Below, in pieces: positions 17,210-25,913 of a stretch of 64,000 nt of DNA (position 1 is the stretch's first letter; each line of letters starts with the position of its first letter). The notes under the pieces are model-generated. The model did no database searches. It was not told the origin of the DNA and saw nothing but the letters and a program-made list of their open reading frames with translations. Made by a program: the position numbers and the translations under genes. This DNA is from CAZFOB01 sp964520325 (GTDB lineage: Bacteria; Actinomycetota; JAICYB01): contig CAZFOB010000016.1 in the NCBI GenBank assembly GCA_964520325.1, positions 1-64,000 on the forward strand, in the 5' to 3' direction.

Positions 17210-17539
17210 GGATTCGGCTCACTCGGTAGCTTTCTCAGTCGGCAGGCTCCGTGCGCACGCTTCCGTCGCTTCACTCTTCAAAGCGTACGTCGGCCCAACT
17301 CACTCTTGGGCTAACGCTCAGCGTAGTCGGGCGTCCGAGCTGACTGCCGCTGAACCGTTCTCGCGCGGAGGCTTCTTGACCGGTCCCGTTTTCGTCTAGC
17401 GAGACCCGCGATCGCGACGCTCTAGTAGCCGTCGCGGAGCGCGACTGCCCGGGCCAGCGCGGCGCTTTCGCTAGTCGCATGGCGGCCGCCATGTCCTGGG
17501 TGAGACATAGGGTGGGCGAACAGCCTAGGAGGAGGAGAG
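17210..17539. other. 330-bp spacer without a recognisable gene
   Basis: The DNA separates the divergent protease gene (minus) from the proline-rich micro-gene (plus). I see no RNA gene or clear operator. It should hold promoters for both directions. GGAGGAGGAGAG at its right end is the ribosome site of the next gene. Confidence 0.5.
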
Positions 17540-17710
17540 ATGCCGGAGAAGCCGAAGCCGCCACCCCCACCACCACCGAAACCGCCGCCGCCACGCGAGT
17601 TCAAGGAGGGCCAAAAGCCGCAACCGAGGGTACCGCCCCCGCTGGTCTCCAATCCCCCAGCGAACCCACCGCCGCCGCCACCGCCACCACCACCGTCGAA
17701 AGAGTCGTAG
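17540..17710 (+). CDS. proline-rich micro-protein (56 aa)
   Basis: The ATG at 17540 directly follows GGAGGAGGAGAG, one of the strongest ribosome sites in the window. The product is about half proline: KPPPPPPPKPPPP near the start and a run of ten prolines before a terminal SKES. There is no hydrophobic segment. It is followed after 6 bases by a DUF6338-like membrane protein, so the two form an operon. Poly-proline stretches need EF-P for translation and often bind SH3-like or WW-like partners. Function unknown. Confidence 0.65.
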   Translation: MPEKPKPPPPPPPKPPPPREFKEGQKPQPRVPPPLVSNPPANPPPPPPPPPPSKES

Positions 17711-17716
17711 AGCGGC

Positions 17717-18436
17717 ATGCCCGACTCAGTTCCTAGCTTCTTCATCTTTGTCTCGCTCGCCCTGCCCGGACTAGCGTTCTTTCTACTCAGATCGCAGCGC
17801 AGAATGTCGCCTGAGCGCACAGCGCTCGTCGAGACCGCCAGTTTGGTTGCCGTCGGGTTCGTCGCCGACATCATCGGCCTTGGCGTAGTGGCCGTAGTTC
17901 ACGTAATAGAGCCGAACCTGAGTCCGGACCTGCGAGAACTCGCCCTCGACAGTTCCCGGTACGTACGTGATCAATTTTGGCTACTCATGCTGTGGTGGCT
18001 GGTCGTCCTCGTTGTGGCGACAGCATTTGCGACGATCGTTGCTTGTCAAGATCCCGACAACAAGCGCCTATTGCGGATCTTGCGCGGGCCCATCGTGAAG
18101 GACTCTTCATGGGAATTGGTCTTCAACGGGACGGACGTCCGAGACGCAATCAAATGGTGCGTGTGCGCACTGACCGACGGTCGGACCGTAGCGGGCGTGC
18201 TCGCTTCCTCAAGCCCTGACCCGAGAGAAACGGAAGAAAGAGACCTGATACTCGCGGCGCCGATTCGGCATGAACGCGGCCCGAACAAATGGGAAACCTC
18301 GGACGCCTCGCGGCTGGTGCTCGGCGCTGCTCGTATCGTCATGATCGAGGTCCACTACTACTCGGAGCTACCTACGTTCACAGAGTCTGATGCGAGCGTT
18401 AGAGAGACTGAAGCTAGCGCCACTTTGCGCAGGTAG
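17717..18436 (+). CDS. DUF6338-like membrane protein
   Basis: The 239-residue product starts with a transmembrane helix (SFFIFVSLALPGLAFFLL), has a second (LVAVGFVADIIGLGVVAVVHV) and a third (LLMLWWLVVLVVATAFATIV), then a soluble beta-rich C-terminal half (GRTVAGVLASSSPD ... RIVMIEVHYYSE). This layout matches the DUF6338 family as I remember it, which has no known function. It is coupled to the proline-rich gene upstream. A strong hairpin lies just past its stop. Confidence 0.65.
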   Translation: MPDSVPSFFIFVSLALPGLAFFLLRSQRRMSPERTALVETASLVAVGFVADIIGLGVVAVVHVIEPNLSPDLRELALDSSRYVRDQFWLLMLWWLVVLVVATAFATIVACQDPDNKRLLRILRGPIVKDSSWELVFNGTDVRDAIKWCVCALTDGRTVAGVLASSSPDPRETEERDLILAAPIRHERGPNKWETSDASRLVLGAARIVMIEVHYYSELPTFTESDASVRETEASATLRR

Positions 18437-18440
18437 AGAG

Positions 18441-18498
18441 AATCAACTCGCAGCGGGAGCCGGGCGCTTGCACGGCTCAGCTGCGAGAGTAGTTGAGC
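18441..18498. other. large hairpin downstream of the DUF6338-like gene, attC-like or terminator without T-run
   Basis: CTCGCAGC-(G)-GGAGCC pairs imperfectly with GGCTC-A-GCTGCGAG around a 12-base loop. The outer AATCAAC (18441-18447) and GTTGAGC (18492-18498) resemble attC R boxes, and GTTGAGC fits the GTTRRRY consensus. The R-to-L spacing is uneven (0 and 4 bases), which is atypical for attC. No T-run follows. Confidence 0.35.
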
Positions 18499-18590
18499 GA
18501 ACTGCGACTGACCCGGCCGCTCCGAACGTTGGTGGGCGCGAGCCGTTCGGCCGTCACACCCCTTCCTTACGATAGCGGCGGAGGTCTGAC

Positions 18591-19253
18591 ATGACCGTGC
18601 TCATGGCGGCGGTCCCGCCGCACGAACGACCGAGGGAGCGCCTACTGGCGCGCGGCGCGGAAGCGCTGACGGAGCGCGAGCTAATCGCCCTCGTGCTGCG
18701 CAACGGCACCAAAGGCATCAGCGCACTCGACCTCGCGGCCGAGCTGTTGGCGGAGTACGGCGGCCTCGGCGCGCTGGCTGCGGCGAGACCAGAGGAGCTC
18801 GCGACGCGAAGGGGCGTCGGGGCAGCTAAGGCGGCCGCATTGGTGGCTGCGTTCCATCTCGCTCGGCGGGCCGACGGCCCTGCAGATGAACCGGTCGTGC
18901 TGCGAAGCGCCGACGACGTAGCCCGAGTTGCGGTCCGCGAGTTCGATGGCGTGCGTCGAGAGCGAGTGCTCGTGATGATCTGCGACGCCGCCAACCGCCT
19001 CCGGCGCACCGTCGTCGTATCCGAGGGTTCGATCGACCGCTCGCTCGTGCCGGTTCGCGAGATCCTCAACGCGGTCCTGCGCCACGACGGCCGAGCGTTC
19101 GCCCTTACTCACAACCACCCGAGCGGCGACCCCGAGCCCAGCGAGGCCGACCGCCGCGCCACCGAGGAAGTGAAGTCGGCGGCGAAGGTGGCCGGTCTCC
19201 GTTTCCTCGGTCACATTGTCGTGGCCGGCACGGACTGGCTTGCCCTCAGCTGA
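18591..19253 (+). CDS. radC: RadC-family JAB-domain protein
   Basis: The 220-residue product has an N-terminal helix-hairpin-helix region (ELATRRGVGAAKAAALVAA) and a C-terminal JAB/MPN domain with the zinc motif LTHNHPSGDPEPSEAD, where HxH, Ser and Asp are all present. RadC proteins are frequent on mobile and defence loci; their role in repair is disputed and JAB domains are typically metalloproteases. Its 3' end overlaps the convergent hsdS gene by 8 bases. Confidence 0.88.
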   Translation: MTVLMAAVPPHERPRERLLARGAEALTERELIALVLRNGTKGISALDLAAELLAEYGGLGALAAARPEELATRRGVGAAKAAALVAAFHLARRADGPADEPVVLRSADDVARVAVREFDGVRRERVLVMICDAANRLRRTVVVSEGSIDRSLVPVREILNAVLRHDGRAFALTHNHPSGDPEPSEADRRATEEVKSAAKVAGLRFLGHIVVAGTDWLALS

Positions 19254-20406
19254 GGCTGGCGAACACTTCGTTTAGTACGGATGGAAGCAGAGCGGCAACG
19301 AGCACATCCTGCTGGCGCCGCTTCGAGGCGACTGCGACCACCAGATCTCGGACATGGTCGAGTCGAGAGAGCAGCGGGAGTGCACTCGTGTCGGGCACTA
19401 GCGAAACCTCGAGCGAGGCAAGCTGTCCCGAACGAAGGCGAGGGAGTTGGAGGCTGTGAGTAAGGTCGATCGCTCGCTTCAGCACCTCGCGACCCCGAAG
19501 GTTGTGGGCGAGCAATTCTGCGCTGACGCCGGGGCGTGAGCGCAGAACGTACTGGTCAACTGAGCAGAGGCCATGTCGATCAGCGACCCATACCTTGTTG
19601 AGGTACGGCCGCAGGTAGCCGAACACCACATCGCCGGGACGAAACCGAAACTTGCGACCCTTCATAGGGCCCAGTGTGTCGCTGCCAAGGCATTGACCTG
19701 TGTGGCTCTCAATGTGCTGGAGTCCCACGAACGAATCCGCTGGGGCAGGGTTGTCGCCTGGATGAACAGTGTCCGAAATGAAGTCAGCTTGGTCACCGAC
19801 TTTGGAGAAGCCGACCTGTTCGCGTTCGATAAGCGCATCGATAAGCGTCGGCAGCAGTGCGACGAGCGAATCGGCGTCCCGCCGTCCAAGGAGCGCGGCT
19901 AGCTCGGCTACCCAACTGACTCTTGTGTCCAGATGCTCCGCCTGTCGTCGCTGCTCGTCGACTGAGGGAACTTTGAGCTCCAGATGTAGAAGATCGTCAG
20001 CATGTACTCGCTCGCGGCGCGCGCCGATTCCCTTCGATGTGGCTGCGAGCATTGACCAGAACTCAGGCGACCTGCACACGTGCGCGAGGTACCGCGGATC
20101 GAGTTCGTCCTCGATACACCGGAAGGTCGGAAACTCGGGCGAGAGGAACCATCCATCTAGCGTCTTGGGAACAACGGCTATTGCACCTTCAAACGCCTTG
20201 AGACGACTGACCACAAGTTGCGAGACGTGCAGGCGGTGCAGCTTCCCGTAGCTCGTCTCCGAGCCCTGGATTGGGCCGCGTTCGAACAGGCCGCGACCGA
20301 ATCCATACACGCCGGCAATTCGGTACTCGTCCGTCGCGACGACTTCGACTTGATCGAGGTCGAGCGTTAGGAGATCCCCGAGTCGACGTCTCTTCGCGAC
20401 CGTCAT
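19246..20406 (-). CDS. hsdS: type I restriction-modification specificity subunit S
   Basis: The 386-residue product has two target-recognition halves. Each ends in a long helix (VDEQRRQAEHLDTRVSWVAEL near residue 170 and LLSRLDHVRDLVVAVASKRRQ near 355), and each contains the SxGIGARRERV or HSLQLPRLRSGQL type loop that closes a TRD. It sets the DNA target of the HsdM2S methylase and the full R2M2S complex. Its ATG overlaps the stop of hsdM by 4 bases (ATGA). Confidence 0.88.
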   Translation of the reverse strand: MTVAKRRRLGDLLTLDLDQVEVVATDEYRIAGVYGFGRGLFERGPIQGSETSYGKLHRLHVSQLVVSRLKAFEGAIAVVPKTLDGWFLSPEFPTFRCIEDELDPRYLAHVCRSPEFWSMLAATSKGIGARRERVHADDLLHLELKVPSVDEQRRQAEHLDTRVSWVAELAALLGRRDADSLVALLPTLIDALIEREQVGFSKVGDQADFISDTVHPGDNPAPADSFVGLQHIESHTGQCLGSDTLGPMKGRKFRFRPGDVVFGYLRPYLNKVWVADRHGLCSVDQYVLRSRPGVSAELLAHNLRGREVLKRAIDLTHSLQLPRLRSGQLASLEVSLVPDTSALPLLSRLDHVRDLVVAVASKRRQQDVLVAALLPSVLNEVFASLS

Positions 20407-21875
20407 TGCCCGTTCCCGAACTCGGTATGCAGTTCGTTCAAAAGTTTGAGAATCTCGCGCTCGGCCTTGACCAGCTCTGCTACCAGCTCCCCCGGTGGAC
20501 GGTGGGCGAGGTTGTGCGGTTGATTCGGATTGCGGAGGTCGAGGATGTAGTTGGCTTCAAGGTCCGCGATCGGCACCCGCCAGGCCTGCTCGTTCTCTTC
20601 TCGCTTGTTCCACCAGGCCTGACAGCCGGCGAACTCCTCGAAACGCATGGGCTTGGTCTTGGAGTACTTCTTGCGGCCCTCGGGGGGCGGGATCTCGTAG
20701 AACCACACTTCCTTCGTCCGGCCGGTCTTGTCGAAGAACAAGAGGTTCGACGGGATCGGCGTATACGGCTCAAAAACCCCGTCGGGCAGTCGCACAATCG
20801 TGTGCAAATTGCACTCGCCAAGCAGCTGCTTCTTGATCCGAGCTCCCACACCATCTTCGAATAGCACACTGTTAGGCACGACCATGCCGCATCGGCCCCC
20901 GTCCTTGAGCTGGCGAATCACGAGCTGCAAGAAGAGCCACGCCGTCTCGGCTGTCTGCTTGTCCGCTGGGAAGTTCGATTGGATGCTCTTCTCCTCCTCG
21001 CCGCCAAAGGGCGGGTTGGTGAGGACGACGTTGACTCGTTCGCCCCTGCTGATCTGGGTGATCGGTCGGGCCAGCGCGTTGCCGCGGATGATGTTGGGCT
21101 GCCCGACATCGTGCAGGACGAGGTTCATCATCCCGAGGAGGTACGGCAGTGGCTTCTTCTCGACGCCGCGAAGGTTGGCCTGCATCGCCCGTCGCTGCTG
21201 CGCCGTCTTGACCTCGGGTGCCAGGTGCTCGAGCGCTTCAACCAGGAAGCCGCCGGTGCCGCATGCGGGGTCGAGGATGATCTCGCCAAGCTTGGGGTCG
21301 ACCTGCTGGACGATGAAGCGGATGACCGGCCTCGGGGTGTAGAACTCGCCCGAGTCTCCTGCGGCGTCACGCATCTCCCGCAACATCGACTCGTACAGAT
21401 GCGCCATCGTGTGGATGTCGTCCGAAGACGCGAAGTTGATGTCGTTGATCTTGTTGACGACATCGCGCAAGAGGTAGCCGGACAGCATCCGGTTGTTGGT
21501 CTCTTTGAACACGGCGGCGAGCACGTCACGGGGGTCGTGACTACCGGTGCCGGTCAGAGATCGCAAGTACGGGAGTAGCTCAGCGTTGACCAAGCTGAGC
21601 AGCGCTTCGCCCGTCGGGCCGTTGGGGTCGGCGGCCCAGTCGCGCCACCGGTAGGGCGGTTCGATCGCGTTGCGGAAGTCGCGCTCCGTGACCTCGCGGT
21701 TCTGCTCGAGGCCGTCGAAGGCTTTGAGGAACAGCAGCCAGGCGAGCTGCGGGATACGGTCGAGGTCGCCGTTGAGGCCGGCGTCCTTGCGCATGGCGTC
21801 GCGGGCCGACTTGATGACGGCGGCGAGCTTGGCTTGTGGGGAAACGGCCGGAGTTTCCTTCTTCGATCGGGCCAT
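20403..21875 (-). CDS. hsdM: type I restriction-modification methylase subunit M (N6-adenine)
   Basis: The 490-residue product has the HsdM N-terminal helical domain (AQLAWLLFLKAFDGLEQ-like), then SAM motif I ILDPACGTGGFLVEAL and catalytic motif IV VVLTNPPFGGEEEK. EFYTPRPVIRFIVQQVDP is the usual lead-in. It methylates adenine at the site chosen by HsdS and protects host DNA. It is 6 bases from the AbiEii gene upstream and overlaps hsdS, so all are probably on one transcript. Confidence 0.95.
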   Translation of the reverse strand: MARSKKETPAVSPQAKLAAVIKSARDAMRKDAGLNGDLDRIPQLAWLLFLKAFDGLEQNREVTERDFRNAIEPPYRWRDWAADPNGPTGEALLSLVNAELLPYLRSLTGTGSHDPRDVLAAVFKETNNRMLSGYLLRDVVNKINDINFASSDDIHTMAHLYESMLREMRDAAGDSGEFYTPRPVIRFIVQQVDPKLGEIILDPACGTGGFLVEALEHLAPEVKTAQQRRAMQANLRGVEKKPLPYLLGMMNLVLHDVGQPNIIRGNALARPITQISRGERVNVVLTNPPFGGEEEKSIQSNFPADKQTAETAWLFLQLVIRQLKDGGRCGMVVPNSVLFEDGVGARIKKQLLGECNLHTIVRLPDGVFEPYTPIPSNLLFFDKTGRTKEVWFYEIPPPEGRKKYSKTKPMRFEEFAGCQAWWNKREENEQAWRVPIADLEANYILDLRNPNQPHNLAHRPPGELVAELVKAEREILKLLNELHTEFGNGQ

Positions 21876-21881
21876 TAACGC

Positions 21882-22745
21882 TCAGGTCTCCTCGGTCGGA
21901 AACATCTCGGTCCACAGCCGTTCCACGAGAGCAACCGCGGCGGCAAAGGTGGCGGCGGAGAGGTCTTGCGCGGCGGCCATCTCTTCGTAACGGTCGGGCC
22001 AGCTGGCTGGGAGCAGCGGAAGGTGCTGCGGGGGCGAAGCGCCGCCATGTTCGGCCCACACTGCGCGAACGGCCCTTGCCGCGGCGGCGGGATCGATCAG
22101 GCGGTGCTCAGAGAGGATGACGAGATCGGCAAGGTCACGGACTCGCGTGTTCTCGCGGTCTTCGAAGACTTTGAGCATGCCGTGGAACTTCTCAGCAGCG
22201 TGGCGTTGGAGATCAATGATCTCGACGGTCCTCGACGCGACGCCTGCGAACTCGAGCGAATTGGGCAGTTCCATCGTTTCCGTGATCTCGAGTTCGTCGC
22301 CTCTGGGAGAGATGTCCAACCGGACGCCGCCAAAGGGCTTACCCGCCAGCGATGCGGCGACGCTCACACGCCACGTCGACCGACCGTGATCATCGCTCAT
22401 GAGACGTGAGACCGAACCGACTTCGAGCTCGAAACGGTCGCCATCGGGGTCAGCCGACAGCGCCCCCTCGAGCCGATCCCGAAGTGTCTCGCCGTCGGCC
22501 AGATCGGCGCGCAGCCCGAGGTCGATGTCTTTCGTGAGCCGGGCCGCGGCCTGCAGCCTCATCTCGAGCGCCATGCCCCCCTTGAGGACCCACCGGCCGG
22601 GGTCGGCCGCAGCGAGACGAGAGACGACCCGCTCGACGAGCACCCGACGCCGCAGGCGATCGAGTCTGATGCCTGTTTCGTTCGACCGAGCCTTCAAGCG
22701 ATCCTCGAGAGCGGTTCTGAGCGCCTTTGGTGTCTTGTACATCAC
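21882..22745 (-). CDS. abiEii: AbiEii/AbiGii-type nucleotidyltransferase toxin
   Basis: The 287-residue product carries the DUF1814 nucleotidyltransferase core: WVLKGGMALEMR then LTKDIDLGLRADL (GG...TxDxD), with ERHAAEKFHGML-like and VRDLADLVIL motifs downstream. AbiEii enzymes are type IV toxins that use NTPs to modify tRNA or other targets and cause abortive phage infection. It overlaps the antitoxin gene abiEi by 4 bases and lies between hsdR and hsdM. Confidence 0.9.
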   Translation of the reverse strand: MMYKTPKALRTALEDRLKARSNETGIRLDRLRRRVLVERVVSRLAAADPGRWVLKGGMALEMRLQAAARLTKDIDLGLRADLADGETLRDRLEGALSADPDGDRFELEVGSVSRLMSDDHGRSTWRVSVAASLAGKPFGGVRLDISPRGDELEITETMELPNSLEFAGVASRTVEIIDLQRHAAEKFHGMLKVFEDRENTRVRDLADLVILSEHRLIDPAAAARAVRAVWAEHGGASPPQHLPLLPASWPDRYEEMAAAQDLSAATFAAAVALVERLWTEMFPTEET

Positions 22746-23338
22746 GAGACGCCGACCAACGAAATTGCTCGTTCGATGTGGAGCGCGGCGCGCGCATCCA
22801 CCAACTCGGCTCGCGACCGAAGCTGGCGCAGCGTGAAGCGTCCAAGATCGAGCGCCTCGTGTATCGCTCGACCGAGTTGGTCGTCATCAGCAAAAACTCC
22901 CGCCACATCGATGATCGACCGAACGATCGTCGTGACCCTGAAGCCGCTTCGCTCAAGAACGTCGTCATCCGGTAGGTCGGCGTGGTGAAGCCTCACGGCG
23001 TCGTCTTGCATGGTGAACCCAGGGGGCACCGTGAGATCAACCCGGGCCGACTCGAGCTCGCCGATGTCGTGCACAGAAAGCGCCGTGTCGTGTGACACAA
23101 CACCGCGACCGCGGGACCAGAGCGTCCAACGGGCGAGGTAGTCGTGAAGATCGGGCACCCAGTCAGCAAGGCGAAATATGCCGCGGTCGACACGCAACCA
23201 GTTCCCCGCGGCTACATGGTGTGCCTGGCCTTGGTACGAGTAACCGATCTCCTTCGCCTGGCCAGCGGCGAAGTATCCGCCTTGTTCAGCAGCTAGGTTG
23301 AACAGCCGTCGTCGAAGGTCACGCGGGTCGCTTCGCAC
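22742..23338 (-). CDS. abiEi: AbiEi-type antitoxin / transcriptional repressor
   Basis: The 198-residue product starts with a winged helix (LAAEQGGYFAAGQAKEIGYS, LRVDRGIFRLADW), followed by the AbiEi C-terminal domain (VSHDTALSVHDIGE, then VTTIVRSIIDVAG). AbiEi proteins neutralise AbiEii and repress their own promoter by binding inverted repeats. Such repeats lie immediately upstream at 23359-23410. The start is GTG 23338, because the upstream ATG is out of frame. Confidence 0.88.
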   Translation of the reverse strand: MRSDPRDLRRRLFNLAAEQGGYFAAGQAKEIGYSYQGQAHHVAAGNWLRVDRGIFRLADWVPDLHDYLARWTLWSRGRGVVSHDTALSVHDIGELESARVDLTVPPGFTMQDDAVRLHHADLPDDDVLERSGFRVTTIVRSIIDVAGVFADDDQLGRAIHEALDLGRFTLRQLRSRAELVDARAALHIERAISLVGVS

Positions 23339-23358
23339 GTGTACATCCTATATGACAA

Positions 23359-23410
23359 CTTGAGTTTGGTGGTCCCAAGTTCTATGAAACTCAAGTTTAT
23401 ATTGAGTTTC
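23359..23410. promoter_or_regulatory. AbiEi operator: three inverted half-sites
   Basis: GAAACTCAA (23386-23394) and TTGAGTTTC (23402-23410) are perfect 9-bp arms with a 7-bp AT-rich spacer. A third half-site CTTGAGTTT lies at 23359-23367. The right arm overlaps the hsdR stop codon. Autorepression by AbiEi at such repeats is established for the family; binding here is inferred. A CATATAGGAT box at 23345-23354 (minus strand) could be the -10. Confidence 0.7.
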
Positions 23411-25805
23411 AGGCCACGTACAGAAGTTCGCCGAGCCTCGCCACGGCAGCTCGAAGCTCGTCGGTAGACCCGAAACGAGAGGCGATCTCCGAAGGCGATC
23501 CCAGCGACGACAGCGGCGGCACCTCCAGAACACCGAGGTCGTCCAGTTGGCTGATGCCGTGCTCGGCGTACTTGTCCAGTAGGTGGGCGAGCACCTCGCG
23601 AGCTGCCGGCTGATAGGCACCGAAGAAGTCGGCGTGCTCCTTGCGTACGCGCCGGGCCCGATCGGTTCGAGTGGCGAGCGGTTGGTTCCACGCGAGATGG
23701 ACGAGCACGTCGATCGGGTCGGCATCGACAAGACCGGTGCGTTCGAGTAGATCCGCGACGTCGATGCCACGCACGTCGAGAGCATCGAGGACGTCCTGGC
23801 GTCCGACCCGGCTGGACCACCTTGAGCGGAGTTCACCCGGATCGGGGAACAATGCCCGAACGGTCTCCGTCACAACATCCCGGTACTCGACGAGGCGAAG
23901 CCGCTGACTCTCGGAGTCGAGGTGGTAGGTGGCCTCGGCGGTGATCCAGACCTCGGTGTCGTCCACGTAGAACTTTGCCTTCGGTTCGGTCTCAAGGTCA
24001 TCCGGATCGATGGAGCCGTCGATGTCGCCGGGATCGAAGATGGGCTCGGGCTCCTCGACCACGGTGTCATCGACGACGTTGCCTTCATCGTCGATCTCGT
24101 CCCTGTCGACGCGTTCGGGCGGGCCGTCGAACTCGGGGTCGCTGAAGAGAGCCGTGGCGCCCGAGTAGTCGATGATGTCGAACGAGAGCTTGTCCTCGTC
24201 GGGGAACAGGCGCGTCCCACGGCCGATCATCTGCTTGAACATCGCGATCGACCCGACCGTACGGAAGAGGACGATGTTGCGAACGGTCGGCAGGTCGACG
24301 CCGGTCGACAACATCTCCGACGTCGTGGCGATCACCGGGACGTCCTTTTCGGTATCGGCGAAGTCACTGAGGTGGCCCCTGCCGATCTCGCCCTCGTCGC
24401 TGACGATTCGTACCACGTAGTTCGGGTGTTGCTTGGTCAGATCGGCGTTCGCGTTGTGCAAGGCCCGGCGCATCTGGTCGGCGTGTTCTTGGTCAACGCA
24501 GAACACGATTGTCTTGGCCCACCGATCGGTGCGGAGCATGTAATCGCTGAGGTGCTTGGCGGCTGCCTCGGTGCGGGTGAGCAGCGACACAACGCGCTCG
24601 AAGTCCTTCGTCGTGTACAGATCCTCGGGTATCTCGTTGCCGAAAAGGTCGAGCTGTCCCTGGGTCGGCGCCCAGCCGTGGGCATCGGGACTGAGCACGA
24701 CCCGCCGCACCCGATACGGAGCCAGGAACCCGTCGTCTATGCCTTGTGCGAGCGAGTATTCGAACAGCGGGTTACCGAAGTACGCGTAGCTGTCGATCGT
24801 CTCGTCCCGTTTGGGTGTTGCCGTCATGCCGAGTTGGGTCGCCGGAGAGAAATAATTGAGGATCGCTCGCCACGACGACTCCGCGCCGGCGCTGCCACGG
24901 TGGCATTCGTCGACGATCACGAGGTCGAAGAAGTCCGGCGCAAACGCTCGGAACATGCCGTTTGGATCCTCGCCGGTGTCGGCCAACTGCTGGTAGAGCG
25001 CGAAGTAGATCTCCCGGCCGGCCTTCGCTTTGCCGCCCTGCAGCTTCCAGATCGGCGTGTTGTCACCCGTGCCGAAGGCTGGCTTGAACTCCCGCTCGAT
25101 CGGCTGGTCGACGAGGATGTTGCGGTCGGCGAGGTAGAGGATCCGCGGATTGCGTCCCGGCTTCCACCCGCTCTTCCAGAGCTTCCACACGATCTGCATC
25201 GACACGAACGTCTTGCCGGTGCCGGTGGCCATCGTGAGCAGATGGCGCTGGTCACCGCGCAGGATCGCCTCGACCGAGCGGTTGATGGCGGTGCTCTGGT
25301 AGTAGCGGGACTCCTTGACGGTGCCGTCGGGGTTGCGGAGCGACCGGTTGAACGGCAGGAGCAGGCCATCGGCAACCGAGTCCTCGACGATGCCCTTCCA
25401 CGACCGGTACCGCGACCACATGCCATCGGGCGACGGGAAACCGGTCAGTTTGTCGGTGTCGAGCCCAGTGTCACGGTCGTCCTCGACGATCCCCTTGCCG
25501 TTGGTCGAGTAGGCGAAGGGAAGGTCGAGTAGCTGGGCGTAGTTCTTCGCCTGCTGGAGTCCCTTGCCGGGGATGGCGTACTCACGCTTCGCCTCGACGA
25601 CTGCGATCGGCACGCCGGGCTGATACTCGAGGACGTAGTCCGCGCGCAGCGCCTCGGCCCGCCGGTGCTTCTTGCCAACCGTGATGATCCGCCCGTCGGT
25701 GATCGGGAATTGCTCGATGATCTGGTCGTCGCTCCACCCCGCCGTCTTCAGCCGCGGCAACACGTAGTCACGACACGTGTCCTTCTCCAGCGGACCGCCC
25801 GGCAT
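23409..25805 (-). CDS. hsdR: type I restriction endonuclease subunit R
   Basis: The 798-residue product has an N-terminal PD-(D/E)XK nuclease domain (DYVLEYQPGVPIAVVEAKRE), SF2 helicase motifs I TMATGTGKTFVSM, II VDECHRG and III MTATPKRDET, helicase C with FKQMIGRGTRLFPDEDK (motif VI), and a C-terminal EcoEI-type domain. HsdR translocates and cleaves DNA not methylated by HsdM. It is the first gene of a five-gene block read hsdR-abiEi-abiEii-hsdM-hsdS, with the AbiE promoter between it and the rest. Confidence 0.95.
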   Translation of the reverse strand: MPGGPLEKDTCRDYVLPRLKTAGWSDDQIIEQFPITDGRIITVGKKHRRAEALRADYVLEYQPGVPIAVVEAKREYAIPGKGLQQAKNYAQLLDLPFAYSTNGKGIVEDDRDTGLDTDKLTGFPSPDGMWSRYRSWKGIVEDSVADGLLLPFNRSLRNPDGTVKESRYYQSTAINRSVEAILRGDQRHLLTMATGTGKTFVSMQIVWKLWKSGWKPGRNPRILYLADRNILVDQPIEREFKPAFGTGDNTPIWKLQGGKAKAGREIYFALYQQLADTGEDPNGMFRAFAPDFFDLVIVDECHRGSAGAESSWRAILNYFSPATQLGMTATPKRDETIDSYAYFGNPLFEYSLAQGIDDGFLAPYRVRRVVLSPDAHGWAPTQGQLDLFGNEIPEDLYTTKDFERVVSLLTRTEAAAKHLSDYMLRTDRWAKTIVFCVDQEHADQMRRALHNANADLTKQHPNYVVRIVSDEGEIGRGHLSDFADTEKDVPVIATTSEMLSTGVDLPTVRNIVLFRTVGSIAMFKQMIGRGTRLFPDEDKLSFDIIDYSGATALFSDPEFDGPPERVDRDEIDDEGNVVDDTVVEEPEPIFDPGDIDGSIDPDDLETEPKAKFYVDDTEVWITAEATYHLDSESQRLRLVEYRDVVTETVRALFPDPGELRSRWSSRVGRQDVLDALDVRGIDVADLLERTGLVDADPIDVLVHLAWNQPLATRTDRARRVRKEHADFFGAYQPAAREVLAHLLDKYAEHGISQLDDLGVLEVPPLSSLGSPSEIASRFGSTDELRAAVARLGELLYVA

Positions 25806-25913
25806 GGAATGAAGGTACCTGGGCGTGCAGCGAGAAGCGTCTCAGAGGTCTTCGGAGAGCATCGGTGCCACGAGCGGCGGCTCCTGGACCACCGCCAACA
25901 GCGTCGGCTCCAC

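Noticed and set aside
17600..17710. CRISPR or simple-repeat reading of the CCGCCGCCACC tract
   Set aside because: The tract encodes the proline run of the micro-gene in frame with a strong ribosome site; there are no spacers.
23922..25532. 536-residue plus-strand open frame
   Set aside because: Mirror of hsdR, which has all helicase motifs; no domain visible in the antisense product.
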